Source: Myotis daubentonii (lineage: Eukaryota; Chordata; Mammalia; Chiroptera; Vespertilionidae). Taken from it: 64,000 bases of DNA. The stretch is from assembly GCF_963259705.1 (NCBI RefSeq), contig NC_081844.1:48593501-48657500 (forward strand). The letters run 5' to 3'. The position numbers and the translations under genes are program-made. The notes beneath the pieces were generated by a model. It did not search any database, had not been told where the DNA came from, and saw only the letters and a program-made list of their open reading frames with translations. This document shows, in pieces, positions 24,291 to 37,642 of this stretch (positions are counted from its first letter, which is position 1; every line of letters begins with the position of its first letter).

Positions 24291-26364
24291 ATTTGTTCTA
24301 CTTAAAAAATACTTTACTATCTAAAGCTCAGAAATAGAACCAATTGAATTTTATGTTAATTTTTTAAAAAATACTACTTTTGACATTTAATTTCTTAATT
24401 CCTGTGAGTTTGACTTTAATTAGTAGTGTGAGAAAGGAATGCAATTTAATTTAATTTTATATTAATATTATTTATCTGCTCTATTTAATTTAATACTTCC
24501 CATTTTCCTCACATATCTTTCAAGCGAAATCATTGTATTTCAAAGAACTATAAAAACTGTCTCTCTGTTCTATTCTGTGGGAAGAATTTTTGAATCCTGC
24601 TTATTAAGATATTATAATTACATATAATACTTATTACCATGGTTTCATATGTCTTCATATGCTATAATGCAAGCCATCTCATGTGTGTCCTTTATATAAA
24701 TGTTTGAAATATTTTATCAAGTGTTATAAAACTCTGTTAGCAATTTAAATGCATGGAATCAACAAACAGAAAAATTCATGAAAAATGATTGCTTTGTAAA
24801 ATTCTTTTCCGATCCATAAATGTAGAATTTCTCCTCATTATGTAAGAATAATATATTTTTGTTTAGTGTTCTGCATGTTGTATCCCAGGTGCTGTGTCCC
24901 ACAGTAAAGACAGCTTTTAATGGTGTTCTTAGGAAAGTAGGGAAACACATAGTCCAATAAAACCAGCCAAGAGTGCTCTTGGTAATCACTATAGATACTC
25001 ATCTAGGTCCTAGGTCAACCACTGAAGGGAGCTTGAAATTCAGGCTACTGTGTAACAAGGACAGTCTCAGTCAGTTACATTGCACACAGAACAGTAGAAT
25101 GTGTCCTCAGCTGCTGCCAAACAAAAAATATATTTTATTTCCAAAAAATGCAAATGTCATGTTAAATTTTGATAGTATATTAGTTACCTTGAGTATTATA
25201 CATGTATAGCACAAGAGTAGGAGTTTTATAATGACCAATTATTTTTTATAATCTTCCCTGCCATGGATAATTAGTGTGCATATAAATGTTGAACATATAA
25301 TATAGTAGGCACTCAGTGTACATGTTAAATATTTGAAAGTGAAAACTCAGAAGTAACTACAACATGACTAAACCTGGCCTTAATTGCAAAACTACCTTAT
25401 TGAAAGCAATACTTGCTTTATGATCTATGTATCTGTGATATAGATACACACATACAATATTTTGATAGTTATGTATGATATTTAAAAACAATCATAGACG
25501 TGTTGCTTTATGGAGAGCACATATAAACACACACTATTCACTTTATATGTTGATAGTCTTTGCCTGAATCATTGTTTTCCAATCCTCAACATATCCTCAT
25601 GAAATTCTCAATTCCTAGAAAATTCTTGTCATCAGATTGCAGCATGACAGTTTATGGGATATAAAAGGCAATTTTTATTCAGAACTTTTCTCCTGTACCC
25701 CTTGCATAAAAAAACAAAGAAGAAAAAACAGTAAGAAACAATCTGTGATAATTAGCAAATCAAACTTGAGGCTCAATTAAGTTCAAGTACTCTTTTTAAT
25801 AGTGTGGAATGATGATTGCTGCTACATCTTTCTCAAGAAGAAGATAACAGTAAAATTGAACATGACAGTTCCACTTTTGTGGCAATTACTAAACAAGAAA
25901 AATGTTACACATAAAATTTTTTATTCTTAAAAAAATTTCAGTCTGAGTTTCTAATGCTGACTCCTTTTCTGAAATTATACTTGTAGGGTATCTAAAATGA
26001 AATAAAATAATTTTCAAAATTTGTTCCTGCCCATGTTTGTGACCTAAAATGCTGTGGAAAAGGGCTTCTTAATGTACTATATCAAGAAAATTATATTCCA
26101 TCAGTATACAAAATTATTGGTATTGTTAGAAAAAGAGCAAGCCAAGTCAACAAACTCTCTTCTGTAATGAAATAAGAAAAATACCTGTATTTTTTAACCT
26201 GTTTATTTCACTTATGTTAATTTTATAAAAGTGAGAGGTTAAAGAAATTTTAAAAGACATTAAATTAACAGGATAATATAATAAATGTACACCAAGACGT
26301 GTATTATATTTCATCAAAATTCTTTATGGATTCAAGCTTCTAAAAAAATGAAAGGGAGCCCACT
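24291..26364. other. AT-rich sequence without recognised features
   Basis: Short frames at 24759 and 24973 show no family signature. Confidence 0.45.
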
Positions 26365-27345
26365 GTATGAAAGAACATATTTGTCAAGAAACATCTGATA
26401 AAGGGTTAATATCCAAAATACATAAGGAACTCATACAACTTTAAAGGAAGACAAACAATACAATTTAAAAATGGGCAAAGGACTTAAATACACACTTCTC
26501 CAAAATGAACATACAGATGGGGAACAGACTTATGAAAAAATGCTCAAAGGCACAGATCATAAGAGAGATGCAAATTAAAATGACAATGGGGCATCACCTC
26601 ACACAGAATGGCTGTCATCAACAAATGACAAGTGCTAGAGAGAATGTAGAGAAAAGGGAACCTTAGTACACTGCTGGTGGGAATACAGACTGGTGCAGCC
26701 ATTATGGAAAACAGTATGGAGTTTCCTCAAAAAAAAAAAAGAAAGAAAGAAAGAAACTGCCATTTGATCCAGTAATCCCACTTCTAGGAATATATCCTAA
26801 GAAACCCAAAATACCTATCAGAAAGAATATATGCACCCCTATGTTCATAGCAGCACAATTTACAATGGCTAAGATCTGGAAAAGCCCAAGTGCTCTTCAG
26901 TAGATCAGTGAATAAAAAAGCTGTGGTACATCTACACAATGGAATACTATGCAGCTGTGAAAAAGAAGGCTTGTTTAACCTTTGAGTCAACATGGAGGGA
27001 CCTGGAGAGTATTAAGCTAACTGAAATAAGCCAGTCAGAAAGACAAATATCGCATGATCTCACTCACATGTGGAATCTAAACAACAAAATAAACTAATAA
27101 ACAAAACAGATCCAGAGACATAGAAGCATGGAACAGACTGTGGGATCTCAGAGGGAAGGGCAGGTAGTTGGTGGATAGGAAAAGATTAACCAAAGAACTT
27201 TTATGCATATGTGCATAACCCATGGACACAGACAGTAGTATGATGGAGGCCTGGGGTTGAGGGTGGGTTCAATCTTGAAGGGGTAAGTAGGGAATAAAGG
27301 GGGACCTCTGTAATACTTTCAAAAATAAAGATTTAAAATAATAAT
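26365..27345 (+). mobile_element. L1, 5'-truncated (ORF2 3' end plus 3' UTR)
   Basis: This is the clearest L1 here. It has an ATCTGATAAAGGGTTAATAT start, AAATGGGCAAAGGACTTAAA, GGCATCACCTCACACAGAAT, GTGGGAATACAGACTGGTGC, ACACAATGGAATACTATGCA and CACATGTGGAATCTAAACAA. It ends with the bat-type 3' UTR end GGGGGACCTCTGTAATACTT, AATAAAGATTTAAA and an A-rich tail. The ORF2 frame is broken, including by an A-run and (GAAA)n at 26728-26756. Not mobile. Confidence 0.95.
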
Positions 27346-27674
27346 GATAATAATTTTTGAAAAAATTTTTACAATAAGGCACAAAGTGGAAAGTCAATAA
27401 CTTTGTCTCAGTCAGTGTAGGTTTAGAAGGCTTAATTGGCTCAAAAGTAAAACAGGAATAAAATATGAATGTATTAAGTACCTTTATAGAGTCTTGTAAT
27501 TATTAAATCAGGTTAAATTTATGAAAATGCTTTCGTGGTTTTGAAAAAAATAGATATATAGTATCTAAAATAAGGTGTCTTTGGTAAAGTTTATAGAACA
27601 AAAGTATAGAATACCTTAGGTTTTTTTGTTCAAATTAGAAGAAAAGCATTATTAATACATTTGAAACCTGTCGG

Positions 27675-27904
27675 ATTTTTAAAAATATGTTTTTATTGAT
27701 TTTTAGAGAGAGGAAGGGGCAGGGATAGAGAGAAACATTGATGAAAGAAGAACATCATCAGAACATCATCGATGGGCTGCCTCCTGCACACCCCCTGCTG
27801 GGGATGGAGCCTGCAACCCGGGCACATGCCCTGATGGAGAATCAAACCAATGACCTCTTGGTTCCTAATTCAATGCTCAGCCGATGAGTCACACAGACTG
27901 AGCT
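27675..27904 (-). mobile_element. VES SINE
   Basis: The plus strand shows the reversed tail (AAAATATGTTTTTATTGATT), GAGAGAGGAAGGGGCAGGGA, the body with GGGGATGGAGCCTGCAACCC, and the reversed head GCTCAGCCGATGAGTCACAC. The head is diverged from the majority form. No clean target duplication. Confidence 0.85.
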
Positions 27905-28317
27905 CTGTCTCACATTTTATTGGACTTTAAAAATATGTTAACTCCTATTCATGATATATTTTGATATTTTACTTTGAAATGTCCTTCAACTTTTAGCAAT
28001 GAATATTAGCACATTATTTTCTGTACACTTGGGAAAGCCTAGTTTTCCCTAATGTACATCTTTCTAGATATAGTTGAAAAAATGCTAATCCTTAGGTTTC
28101 CATAAAGTTGTCATCACTAAACTTGCACATAAAATTAAATCACACTGTTTGAATATCTCAATGCATTTTATCAAGTTTCATAAAATAGTATCATTAATCT
28201 AACAATGATATCTAGAAATATTACCAGAATAAGTGTTTCTTATATAGGCAATAAAATAATATTTTCATGTTAAGAGATAAAAGAGGAAGAAGGATAACAA
28301 TATGCAAGGTTATTATT

Positions 28318-29230
28318 TTTCACTTTATTAGAGGATAACATACATACCAAAATGCATAAATTATTACTGTACAACATAGCACATTTTGAAGAGGGAACAC
28401 ATCCATGTAATGAGCACTTAGTGCATGAAAGAGAACCCTACCAGCCTCTCGGAGCCCCTCTCCTGCATCAACGCAGACACCTGTGTAGAGCTGCACCCTG
28501 CTCTGGTGTGGGAAATGATGTATTACTTTCGCATATCAGAAACAATATAGAAGGAAATCATACAATCAAGGGCACTTTAATGTCTGGCTTCTTTTATTTG
28601 ACACTAGAGGCCCCGTGCACGAAATCCATGTACTCAAGGAGGTCCCTCAGCCCAGCCTGCACCCTCTCGCAGTCCGGGAGCCTGGGGGGATGCAATCAGA
28701 CCTCCTTAGTGCTGCCAAGGATGCAGGAGAGGCTCCCACCATTGCCGCTGTGCTTGCCAGCCGTGAGCCCGGCTTCTGGCTGAGCAGCGCTCCTCCTGTG
28801 GGAGTGCACTGACTACCAGGGGACAACTCCTGTATTGAGCATCTGCCCCCTGGTCATCACTGTGCCTCATTGTGACTGGTTGTTCTGCAGTTCAGTCGAT
28901 TTGCATATTAGCCTTTTTTATTATATAGGATAATGTTTGTGAGCTTCATCCATGGTGTTGTCTATAATTTTCATTTCTAATTTCTAAATGGTATATAATA
29001 TCACATTGCCTTAATTTACCACAATTTAATTATCCATTCAGCTCTTGATGGATATTTGAATCAATTTAATTTTTTATTATTATGAATATTGCTGTAATGA
29101 GGATTATGTATGTGGCTTGAAGAATGTATACATACATTTCTATTAGGTTTTTATTGCCAAATGGTTTTCTGGAGTTTAGTGATCAAGTCGCTTGCTCATA
29201 AAATGTTTGTAAAATATTATGACTTAAGCT
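28318..29230 (-). mobile_element. Old L1 3' region (minus), split by a Helitron
   Basis: The left part (28318-28603) ends TTTAATGTCTGGCTTCTTTT. The right part (from 28931) continues AGCTTCATCCATGGTGTTGT, then TTTAATTATCCATTCAGCTC and TATGAATATTGCTGTAATGA. These phrases are adjacent in antisense L1, so the element at 28604-28930 is a later insertion. Confidence 0.75.
28604..28930 (-). mobile_element. HeliBat-type Helitron (A type) nested in an L1
   Basis: The plus strand begins CTAGAGGCCCCGTGCACGAA and ends CTTTTTTATTATATAGGA. The flanks A...T fit the A^T target. It contains the inverted motif pair seen in A-type copies, but both arms are mutated (28810-28826, 28842-28858). Confidence 0.92.
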
Positions 29231-30018
<788 letters not shown>

Positions 30019-30195
30019 ATTTTTTTTCTTTACTTTTTTAAAAATGTATCTTTATTGTTGAAAGTATTACAGATGTCCTCTTTTTCCCCCAATGACCCAC
30101 TTCGTCCCACTCCCACCCACCTACCCCCTGTCCAGCCCCTCCCACCGCAGCCCCTGGCCCCCGTCTGCCGACAGCCCCGGTCCCATCACTGACTC
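30019..30195 (-). mobile_element. Bat L1 3' UTR end (minus)
   Basis: TCTTTATTGTTGAAAGTATT with GATGTCCTCTTTTTCCCCCA is the reverse complement of the L1 end seen at 27300-27330. C-rich 3' UTR sequence follows. Confidence 0.75.
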
Positions 30196-30523
30196 TTCTT
30201 TATTTAGTTAGTTAGAAAAATGCTTCTTTCCTTTACAAAATGAGACTAAATATTGAAGGAATTGTTATTATATTCTTTTCTTCATCACCGGTGATTATTT
30301 TACTAGTTTATTGTATGGCACAGAAAAATATTTTTTTTTGAAATGAATAAATGAATTTGATCAATATCCAAGTTTAGAAATTTTAAAAACATAGTTCATA
30401 CTTTTAGGAAAAGAAAACGTTTATCATTAAATGTAGTCTCTCTGTGCAGTTTTACACGCTTGCTTGTCTTCTTATATGTAAAGAAGGAGACCTATAAGCA
30501 ATTCATTAAAAAACTGGAGTAGA

Positions 30524-30709
30524 GCCCCAACCAGTGTGGCTCAATGGTTGAGTGTCATCCCATGCACCCAAACATCATCAGTGTCATTCCTGGTCAGGAC
30601 ACATGCCCGGGTTTCATCCCCTGTTGGAGCTGTGCAGGAGCACACATCGATGTTTCTCTCCCTCTCCCTCCCTCTTTCTCTAAAACAAATCAATAAAAAC
30701 ATGTTTTTA
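30524..30709 (+). mobile_element. VES SINE with imperfect target duplication
   Basis: The head is GCCCCAACCAGTGTGGCTCA, followed by body and tail AAATCAATAAAAACATG. The flanking repeats are AAAACTGGAGTAGA on the left and AAAACTGCAATAGA on the right. Confidence 0.88.
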
Positions 30710-31325
30710 AGAAAACTGCAATAGAAATTTTAAAATAGAAAAACTTTTAAATGAGTTTCTTTGAATATCTAAAAACAAACAGACAAACAAACAAACTGCT
30801 AATGTGCCTGCTAAACTGATATGCCTAATAAAATGATAAACTGGTATACTATTTTTATGCTCACAAAGAGAATGAGGGCAGTGGAATGAAATTACATCTA
30901 AAAGTACTGTAGCAGTGGCGACAGGTGGCAGAAGCCAAAGGGAAAAATAAAGGTACTTTGTAATCTAAGTCACAGAAGACGAAGGGAGGCAGGGCGTTCT
31001 CCACACAAGGCCCTCACCCCAATGCACAGGGGACTCCGCCAAGGTTACCAGCTGGGAGGCACCTAGGGACAAAGAGAGTAGCCACCAAGAGGCAAAGGGG
31101 CAATGACCGGACCCCTGTCCTCTGGGGGTAAAAACGGTGGGGTGTGGGGTGGAGCAAATGGTGAAACCCAGGAGAGCATATGGCCACAGGGCGAGGGGCC
31201 GCTTGCTCATAAAATGTTTGTAAAATATTATCACTAGTTTCATCCCTCCCAGGTTATTGCTAGCCATTTTTGATCAGGTGATAAATGCGCAAACTTAAGT
31301 AATAAAGCTTTAAATTGAATCCTTT
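30710..31325. other. Unassigned sequence, partly GC-rich (30905-31199)
   Basis: A GC-rich block of unknown origin precedes the LTR below. A 32-bp stretch at 31200-31231 is an exact copy of 29189-29220. The 100-codon minus frame at 30965 has no recognised domain. Confidence 0.4.
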
Positions 31326-31694
31326 CAAAAAAGTGACTCCAACCAACAAGATAAGGGGGAGAGAAAATGGGGGACACCACGTGGGCTTTGAGCTTTGAAA
31401 ACTAACTCTATGAAGCAAAATGACCAATAAGAAGGAGTCAGATTCAGACAAAGAACTGCAGCCTATTTAATGCCTCAAGACAAAGAAAGCAGCGGACACC
31501 CTTCTCAGGGGCCCCTCTGTCCGTCCAGGAGGGACAGGGTCTTAGGCTTAGAATTTAGAATTAGGTTTTAGAGGTAGTGTCTGCTTGCAATAAAGTCTCT
31601 GTACTTTTCACCTTTCGTCCGTGGCTTCATTCTTCGCAACCATCGAGACAATAACCCGGGAATTCAGGGCGTTCCAGTTCAACTTTTGTGTTTG
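31326..31694 (+). mobile_element. LTR of an endogenous retrovirus, apparently 5'-truncated (copy 1)
   Basis: It is about 95% identical by eye to 51464-51827. It has a TATA-like CTATTTAATG at about 31463 and a poly(A) signal, AATAAA, at 31590-31595, followed by TCTCTGTACTTTTCACCTTT, as in gammaretrovirus-type LTRs. No gag, pol or env sequence was seen nearby. Upstream of 31326 similarity to copy 2 stops. Confidence 0.8.
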
Positions 31695-34261
31695 TTTAAT
31701 CTGCCTCATAACCAGTAAGATGTAAGCTCTATTATGACATATGTTTTTTCATTGCTGTAACTTAAGCTCTTAGGTGCAATGCCTCTGTCATATCTTTACA
31801 AAGCTAGGTTTTCAGAAATTACTGTAACAAAAAGGAAGTGTTGCGTGAAAATCGATGTGAAACAAAAAATTAAGGCGCCAGTGTCTAATTGGATTCCAAA
31901 GTCAGCCAAACAGATACTAAATTATTAGGGCATACGTACTAATTAAATTATGGGATCATAAAAAATAATACATTCTACTATTAGGTATTTATTTTGGTTT
32001 TGGAGCACCAAAAATATTTCCATGATGCTAAGCAATCTCTGGGTAATATGGGTTCTGAGAAAACTAAACCACATAGGATCGGTTCTTTTCCCAGATGTTA
32101 TCAGAGAACTGTTTCTTCATTACACTGGCCAGCCATTGGCTTGGGAGGATTTCCGGTTGCTTGAGGCTGATAGAATTCACACAGTTCTGCTTCTAGCATG
32201 TTGCTTTATGTCCATAGTGAACCTTACACTCCAGTTGTTGTCAGTGCATCAGAAAGGCTGGAGAGCTGGGACTTCATCAAGTCAGAGAAGAGGTTGTACC
32301 AACACATTTGTTCTCTACCAATAATTGTTTGTGTAATAAATATCAAGGCATTCAAAGGGTTATGCATGCTCAAATTAGTTTAAATAAATGTGCAGCCTCT
32401 GATTAAAATCTAAGCATCCTTCTAAAAGCAACTAAAATATTTCTTCCATAAGTAGTTGGCTTTTTCTATTACATAACTCACAGGACAGCGTACTTTCTAG
32501 ATCTAGCAGTTTTAGGAATGGAAGCTTTATGAACTTAGTAGCTGGCAACAGAATTCCTTTTAGAAATGAAAATTCTCTGTAGGAATACTTTGTGAATGTA
32601 GATTGTTGTCACTGTCTAACTCGTAAATCAATGTTTTGGATGTGGAAATAGAGGAATGAAATGTTTTTCTTTGATAAGAGGGGAAAAAAGAGACAAGGAG
32701 AGTTGATGAGTGTATGAAATGGGGAAAGGGCAAAAATTACCTTTCTGTTTCATAAAGAAACATAGATAAAGTGGTCTGTGGATGTTCGTGGGTGGAAAAT
32801 CTAAAGTGTATCTTAAGAATCATAATGCCTAAGGTGTTTGCATGGAGGTGATCTACAACTTTTCTATATATTCACAAGTATTGACCCCATGCTAATTTAT
32901 TCACAAATGCTCTGAAATTTTTGTGTCTATTTTCTTCCCTTTATTTCTCTATATTTAATGTGGATATTGAGGGAGTGAAAGCTTTTCCTTTTGTGTATCA
33001 GATGCTGAAACATGAGTTTAGATATAGAAGGGATAATAAAATCATTGGTAGTTTAGAACCCAAAGAAATGTTAACTAGTTGAATTTCTCTAGATTTAAAG
33101 CAGTTTAAAGGGTATAAATAAAATCAGGAGTGTGCAATTCTTATACTTTCTACTTATAAGTATTTCGTTGATATTTGAACAAACCTATTTTCTTAGTAAA
33201 CTCTAATTTTAATGAAAAAGCACTTGTTTTGTTTTGTGACTTCCACCCTGCCTGGCATATTGTAGGAACTAAATTAAATTAAATGAATATTGAATGTTGT
33301 CAGTAGTTTTTGTGGAGTTGGTAAGTTCTCCACTGTCATATATTCCAGCATACAACATTATTTATAGACTTGTTCTGGTGCAACAAATGAATACAATGTA
33401 AGCCAATTTCTCATATTTAAAATACAGTGAAAGCTCTTGGTAGTCATAGACTGTGATTTACGAATCACTATATCTCTAACATTTAATGCAGTGCCTGACA
33501 TTAGTGGGTTCTTTATCAGCATTAGTTTATTGAAATGAACTGAAGGAAAGAAAAGTATGTAATCATTCCTACCCACTTGCCTCTGGCTTCTGTCCTATGT
33601 CTCATAGCTTATAGAAATGGTCATTGTTCTCTAATTATTATGGTCTCATATTCTTAAATCCTTAAAAGATCATTCTCATAATTTTAAATGGAGTATGATA
33701 TTATTCTGAAATGTTTAAAAATAATATACTTATCACAACAGTAATTTTAAATTATATAGTTAACAAAAACTTTTCTTGGAATCTGAGGAATTTTTATTAT
33801 TAATGGTGAGTCACATTTTTTTCTAACTCAGTATTGATTATTGGAATGGAGGAAGATATTTTGTATGACAAATTTACAGCACTAAGTAATAAGCATTACT
33901 ATAAATAATATAATAAACTCTGAAAATTCTTTATTGTTAGCGTGTTTCTCTACAGAGCTGCTCCTGAACACTCCAAATAAATAATCTCCTTAAAAAAGTA
34001 GGTTTTCAATAAAAAAAAAAAAACACCCTGCAAAATGCACTCTGCAATTTGAGTATAAATAGCAAAATATTACAATAAATTTATATACCCACTCTGAAAA
34101 ACAAAAACCAATATTTTTAATTTCCTCAGCTTTAAAATTACAACACATTGTAAAACAAACTCATTAAGCAGTTGAAATATTTTACTTCTTTTCCTGAAAT
34201 TATGATGTGTTAGGTTTTTGTTTTTGGTTACATACACACTTTCTAATTTCAAAAAGATGTT
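31695..34261. other. Mostly unassigned AT-rich sequence
   Basis: Two short stretches may be L2/MIR 3' ends: near 33240-33296 (CTGCCTGGCATATTGTAGGA) and 33480-33545 (CAGTGCCTGACATTAGTGGG). Both are too short for a firm call. The frames at 32022 and 33358 show no domain. Confidence 0.45.
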
Positions 34262-34500
34262 GCTCTGGCCATTGTGTCTCAGTTGGTTGGAGCGTCATGT
34301 ACACGGAAATGTCACAGGTTCTATTCTTGGTTAGTGCACATACGCAGGTTGCAGTTTGATCTTCTCTCAGTGTGTGTACTGAAGGCAACCAATCAATCTT
34401 TCTCTCTCACACTGATGCTTCTCTCTCTCTCCCTCTCCCTTCCTTGCTCTCTAAAATCAATTAAAACAAAACATCCTCAGGTGAGGATGAAAAAAAAAAA
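34262..34500 (+). mobile_element. VES SINE, subfamily with palindromic 3' tail
   Basis: The head is GCTCTGGCCATTGTGTCTCA, the body contains TGATGCTTCTCTCTC, and the tail is AAAATCAATTAAAACAAAAC. It ends with the palindrome ATCCTCAGGTGAGGAT (34473-34488) and poly(A). Confidence 0.88.
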
Positions 34501-34534
34501 CCCTGTGTTTATGAACAGTCTAAATTGAATTAGG

Positions 34535-34748
34535 GGACTTTTACAAAGGACCCTATAATACAGATTTTAGGCTTTGCAGGTTAGGTAGTTTTAGTTGTAG
34601 TAACTATTCAACTCTGTCATTGTAAACTAAAGCAGCCACAGACAGTGATAAAGAAGTGGGTGTGACCATGTTCAATAAAACTCCTTACAAAAATAGAAAT
34701 TGGATGGAATTTTGCCAAGAGGGTATAGCTTGCCAACCCCTTGTCTAG
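34535..34748 (+). mobile_element. Old hAT-type non-autonomous element
   Basis: Phrases in order: TTTTAGGCTTTGCAGGTTAG, CTATTCAACTCTGTCATTGT, AAAGCAGCCACAGACAGTGA, TTCAATAAAACTCCTTACAA, and the end CTTGCCAACCCCTTG. This fits the common mammalian hAT MITE that ends in TTTGCCGACCCCTG. Subfamily not assigned. Confidence 0.7.
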
Positions 34749-35616
34749 GTGGACACAAAAGGATTTAGTTTAAATATTTAACCTGTGCCCGCTTGTGTGA
34801 CTTTGGTATCAAGAAAAATACTTATGAAATCAAATAACAATGTAATGTAGTTATGTGGAGAACTACTGTATTTCAATTGACCTCTCATACTCTAAGGGTG
34901 AATTAAATATGTCCGGAAGCTGTGCTTATCAGAGATTTCCAATGTTAACTCAGCACTACTAAAGGTCTTTGGTGGAATATTTCACCATCACAATCATTCC
35001 TCTACTCTTTATTTGCATAATATTTGCCCTCAATCTTACAGAGGTTAGATTTTCGAACACTGTCCAATAAGGATTAGTGTCTTCAGAAAAGATTTTAAAA
35101 ATCCCTTCCAAAAAATTTCAGTGAAGAAAACACATTCCATCAGATAAACTACTTGGGCATAAAAGAAAAAAAAATGAAAGTAGAAATGAACAAGTATCTG
35201 AGACCTTACTTAACTTGTATTATTCTAGTTCAGAAAAATAATGACTGAATTTCTTGAAACTTGGTTAATGATTAAATATTATTTAAGGTGAATAGTACGC
35301 CTTAATGTTTTTATTTAAGGAAATGCAATCTGATAGCAACAAATATTTAGTTTTGGCAAGATCAAATCTATCTCCAACCACATAAAGGACAGAAATTCCC
35401 CCATACATGTGCACACATTTTCAGTGAATGAGGGTTATTCTAATTTGCTTATTAGAAATGAATTATGAGGGAACAGCTTAATGTAGATTCAGCTATTAAT
35501 GTATTTACATAAATATTAACATATGAGTATTAAAATTTTATAGACAAAAAATTAATGTATTTGCCATTAAAGGGGCAAATGAATGATGTTAATTCTACTT
35601 CCCATTTATCCTTTCT
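34749..35616. other. AT-rich unique sequence
   Basis: Nothing recognised. Confidence 0.45.
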
Positions 35617-35621
35617 TTCTC

Positions 35622-35677
<56 letters not shown>

Positions 35678-35690
35678 TTTCTTTCTTTTT
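35611..35690. repeat. (TTTC)n microsatellite at an L1 tail
   Basis: About eighteen CTTT units adjoin the poly(T) side of the L1 end at 35688. It probably grew from the L1 A-tail. Confidence 0.9.
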
Positions 35691-35830
35691 AAATTTAAAT
35701 TCTTTATTGTTTAAAGTATTACATGAGTCTCCTTTTTCCCCCATTGACCTCTCCCCAGCCACCCCCACCCCCTGGCATATGTCCTCACACCCCTACTGTC
35801 TGTGTCCATTTATTCTACCTTTCTTAATCA
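35688..35830 (-). mobile_element. Bat L1 3' UTR end (minus)
   Basis: TTCTTTATTGTTTAAAGTAT with GAGTCTCCTTTTTCCCCCAT, then a C-rich segment and CTACTGTCTGTGTCC, matches the reversed bat L1 3' end. Confidence 0.8.
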
Positions 35831-37477
35831 TCTTCTTTTAATACCATATTAAATTACTAATGATGAGAAAAAAAACCCTCCTAACTTCTCATTTCTAACA
35901 TTCATTAAATAAACACCTGACAAAGCTCCTAGTGAGTCAGCATCATGAACTGAATGATGATTGTGCATGAAGAAATATACATTTCCTGTGGAGCTTTAAA
36001 TGAAAAGAGAACAACCCTTGACCTTCAATTCTGAAAACATTTTGGTCATTAAATACAGAACCAGAGAACCACCTCAAACAGCTCTTTCAAGAAGCAGATG
36101 AAAGATTATCTCTAGTAAAGTTTTTTAGAGTTGAGAATGGATTTTAAAGATACGAATCAATGGGTGAGAGAAAAATAATAACTTAAATTCAAAGATGTAA
36201 ACTAAATGTAAAACACTAGTACAGCAATTACTTTTCAAAAATATTACAAGCTCTATTAAGTATACAGAACTTGATAACATTTTTCCAATATGACTTTTTA
36301 TTCATTCACATATTGTTATCATTTCTACAGATATATAGTAAGTACCAATTTTGAGCCATTTGCTGAACAAACCATCAGGACAGAGCAGTAAACAACATGC
36401 CTCTCTTTACGTAGTTTACAGAACATGTCACTTATATTTAAAGGCATAGATTTCAACCATAAATGGAATATATACAGCTCTATACAGGGAGAAAAAATCG
36501 GAGGGATAGAAAGAAGCCCAGAGGAAAGAGGGGTCAGTCTTATATAGGAGAATGAAGAAATGCATTAAGGTTTAAATGGAAATTTAAATGTATGTTGAAA
36601 AATAAGACCTTGATATTCAAGAAAGTCAAATTATTTGGGGAAAAAGAGAAAACCTTTCTAGGGAACAATATCTTCATGAATAAGTACAATCAGCTATAGG
36701 CATAATAATAGTCTTTAATAATAATATTTAATAAATAATAATAATCTTTAATCCTTTAATTAACCCTCCCCCCCAAAAAAAAACTCTTCTTATGGTGGCC
36801 TCCATTCCTCCTATATACACTTCTTTATTAATTCGCTCATTCATTCATTTATTTATTTATTTTTCAACACTGATATACAAATGACATTTTAGTATGTTTT
36901 AATGCAGTTTGGATTTGACAGAAATAATTTACCAGGTATCAAACCAATGTTAAAATTTTTATATGGTAATAGTGGCACTATATTTCTCTGAGTTTTAATC
37001 CCCTGCATAGCAAGCAAACCCAGTTCTTTCTCAGCACTCTGCACAGAGTGGTAGTTTGGAAAATTATTTCCAAGCTCACTGTGCATTGAATGCTAACAGG
37101 CTCACAAATGGAATGCATTTCCTTTCTGTTGGCCACAGAAAAGCCACTGCAATTTCAGCGACTTGGGATCAGAGCTCTGATGTTATTCACTCTTATTTCA
37201 CAAGTAAAATTCTTAGAAGTGGTCTCAAGTAAAATATTTTTTTCTTGTTTTTCCCTGTGATGATTTGAATGGAAGTATTGTGTCTCTGGGAGAATTGTTT
37301 GCAACAGGTACTGTTTCAGTTATATCTGTGAGGGAAATTGATGTTTATGTGTGACTAGGCATTAACTAAAAATGAGGCTAACTAGTTGTTGCTATCCTTT
37401 AAAATACAGTTTGATAGGTACTTTTAATATGTTATCCCAAAATACACCATAAACCTGCTAGGAAGATGATAAACTGG
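35831..37477. other. Unassigned AT-rich sequence, possible ancient repeat at 36310-36550
   Basis: 36330-36470 faintly resembles an ancient mammalian repeat of the 'gaacaaaacagacaaaatccctgccctcatgg' kind (TGAACAAACCATCAGGACAG), but it is too diverged to name. Simple ATTT/ATTC repeats lie at 36835-36865. Confidence 0.4.
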
Positions 37478-37506
37478 GTCTAGTCCAGTGATGGCAAACC
37501 TATGAC

Positions 37507-37595
37507 ACAAAGAAAAATCAACCAAAAAAATGAGTTCGCGTGTCACCTCTGACACGCGAACTCATTTTTTTTTTTTTTGGTTGATTTTTCTTTGT
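37507..37595. repeat. Near-perfect palindrome inside the hAT element
   Basis: The arms of about 39 nt begin ACAAAGAAAAATCAACC and end GGTTGATTTTTCTTTGT, with a 4-nt CCTC loop at 37546-37549. The A run (7) in one arm and the T run (14) in the other differ in length. The stem core is TGAGTTCGCGTGTCA. Confidence 0.95.
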
Positions 37596-37642
37596 TAAAT
37601 GGTATTTAAATATATAAAATAAATATCACAAATATAAATCTT

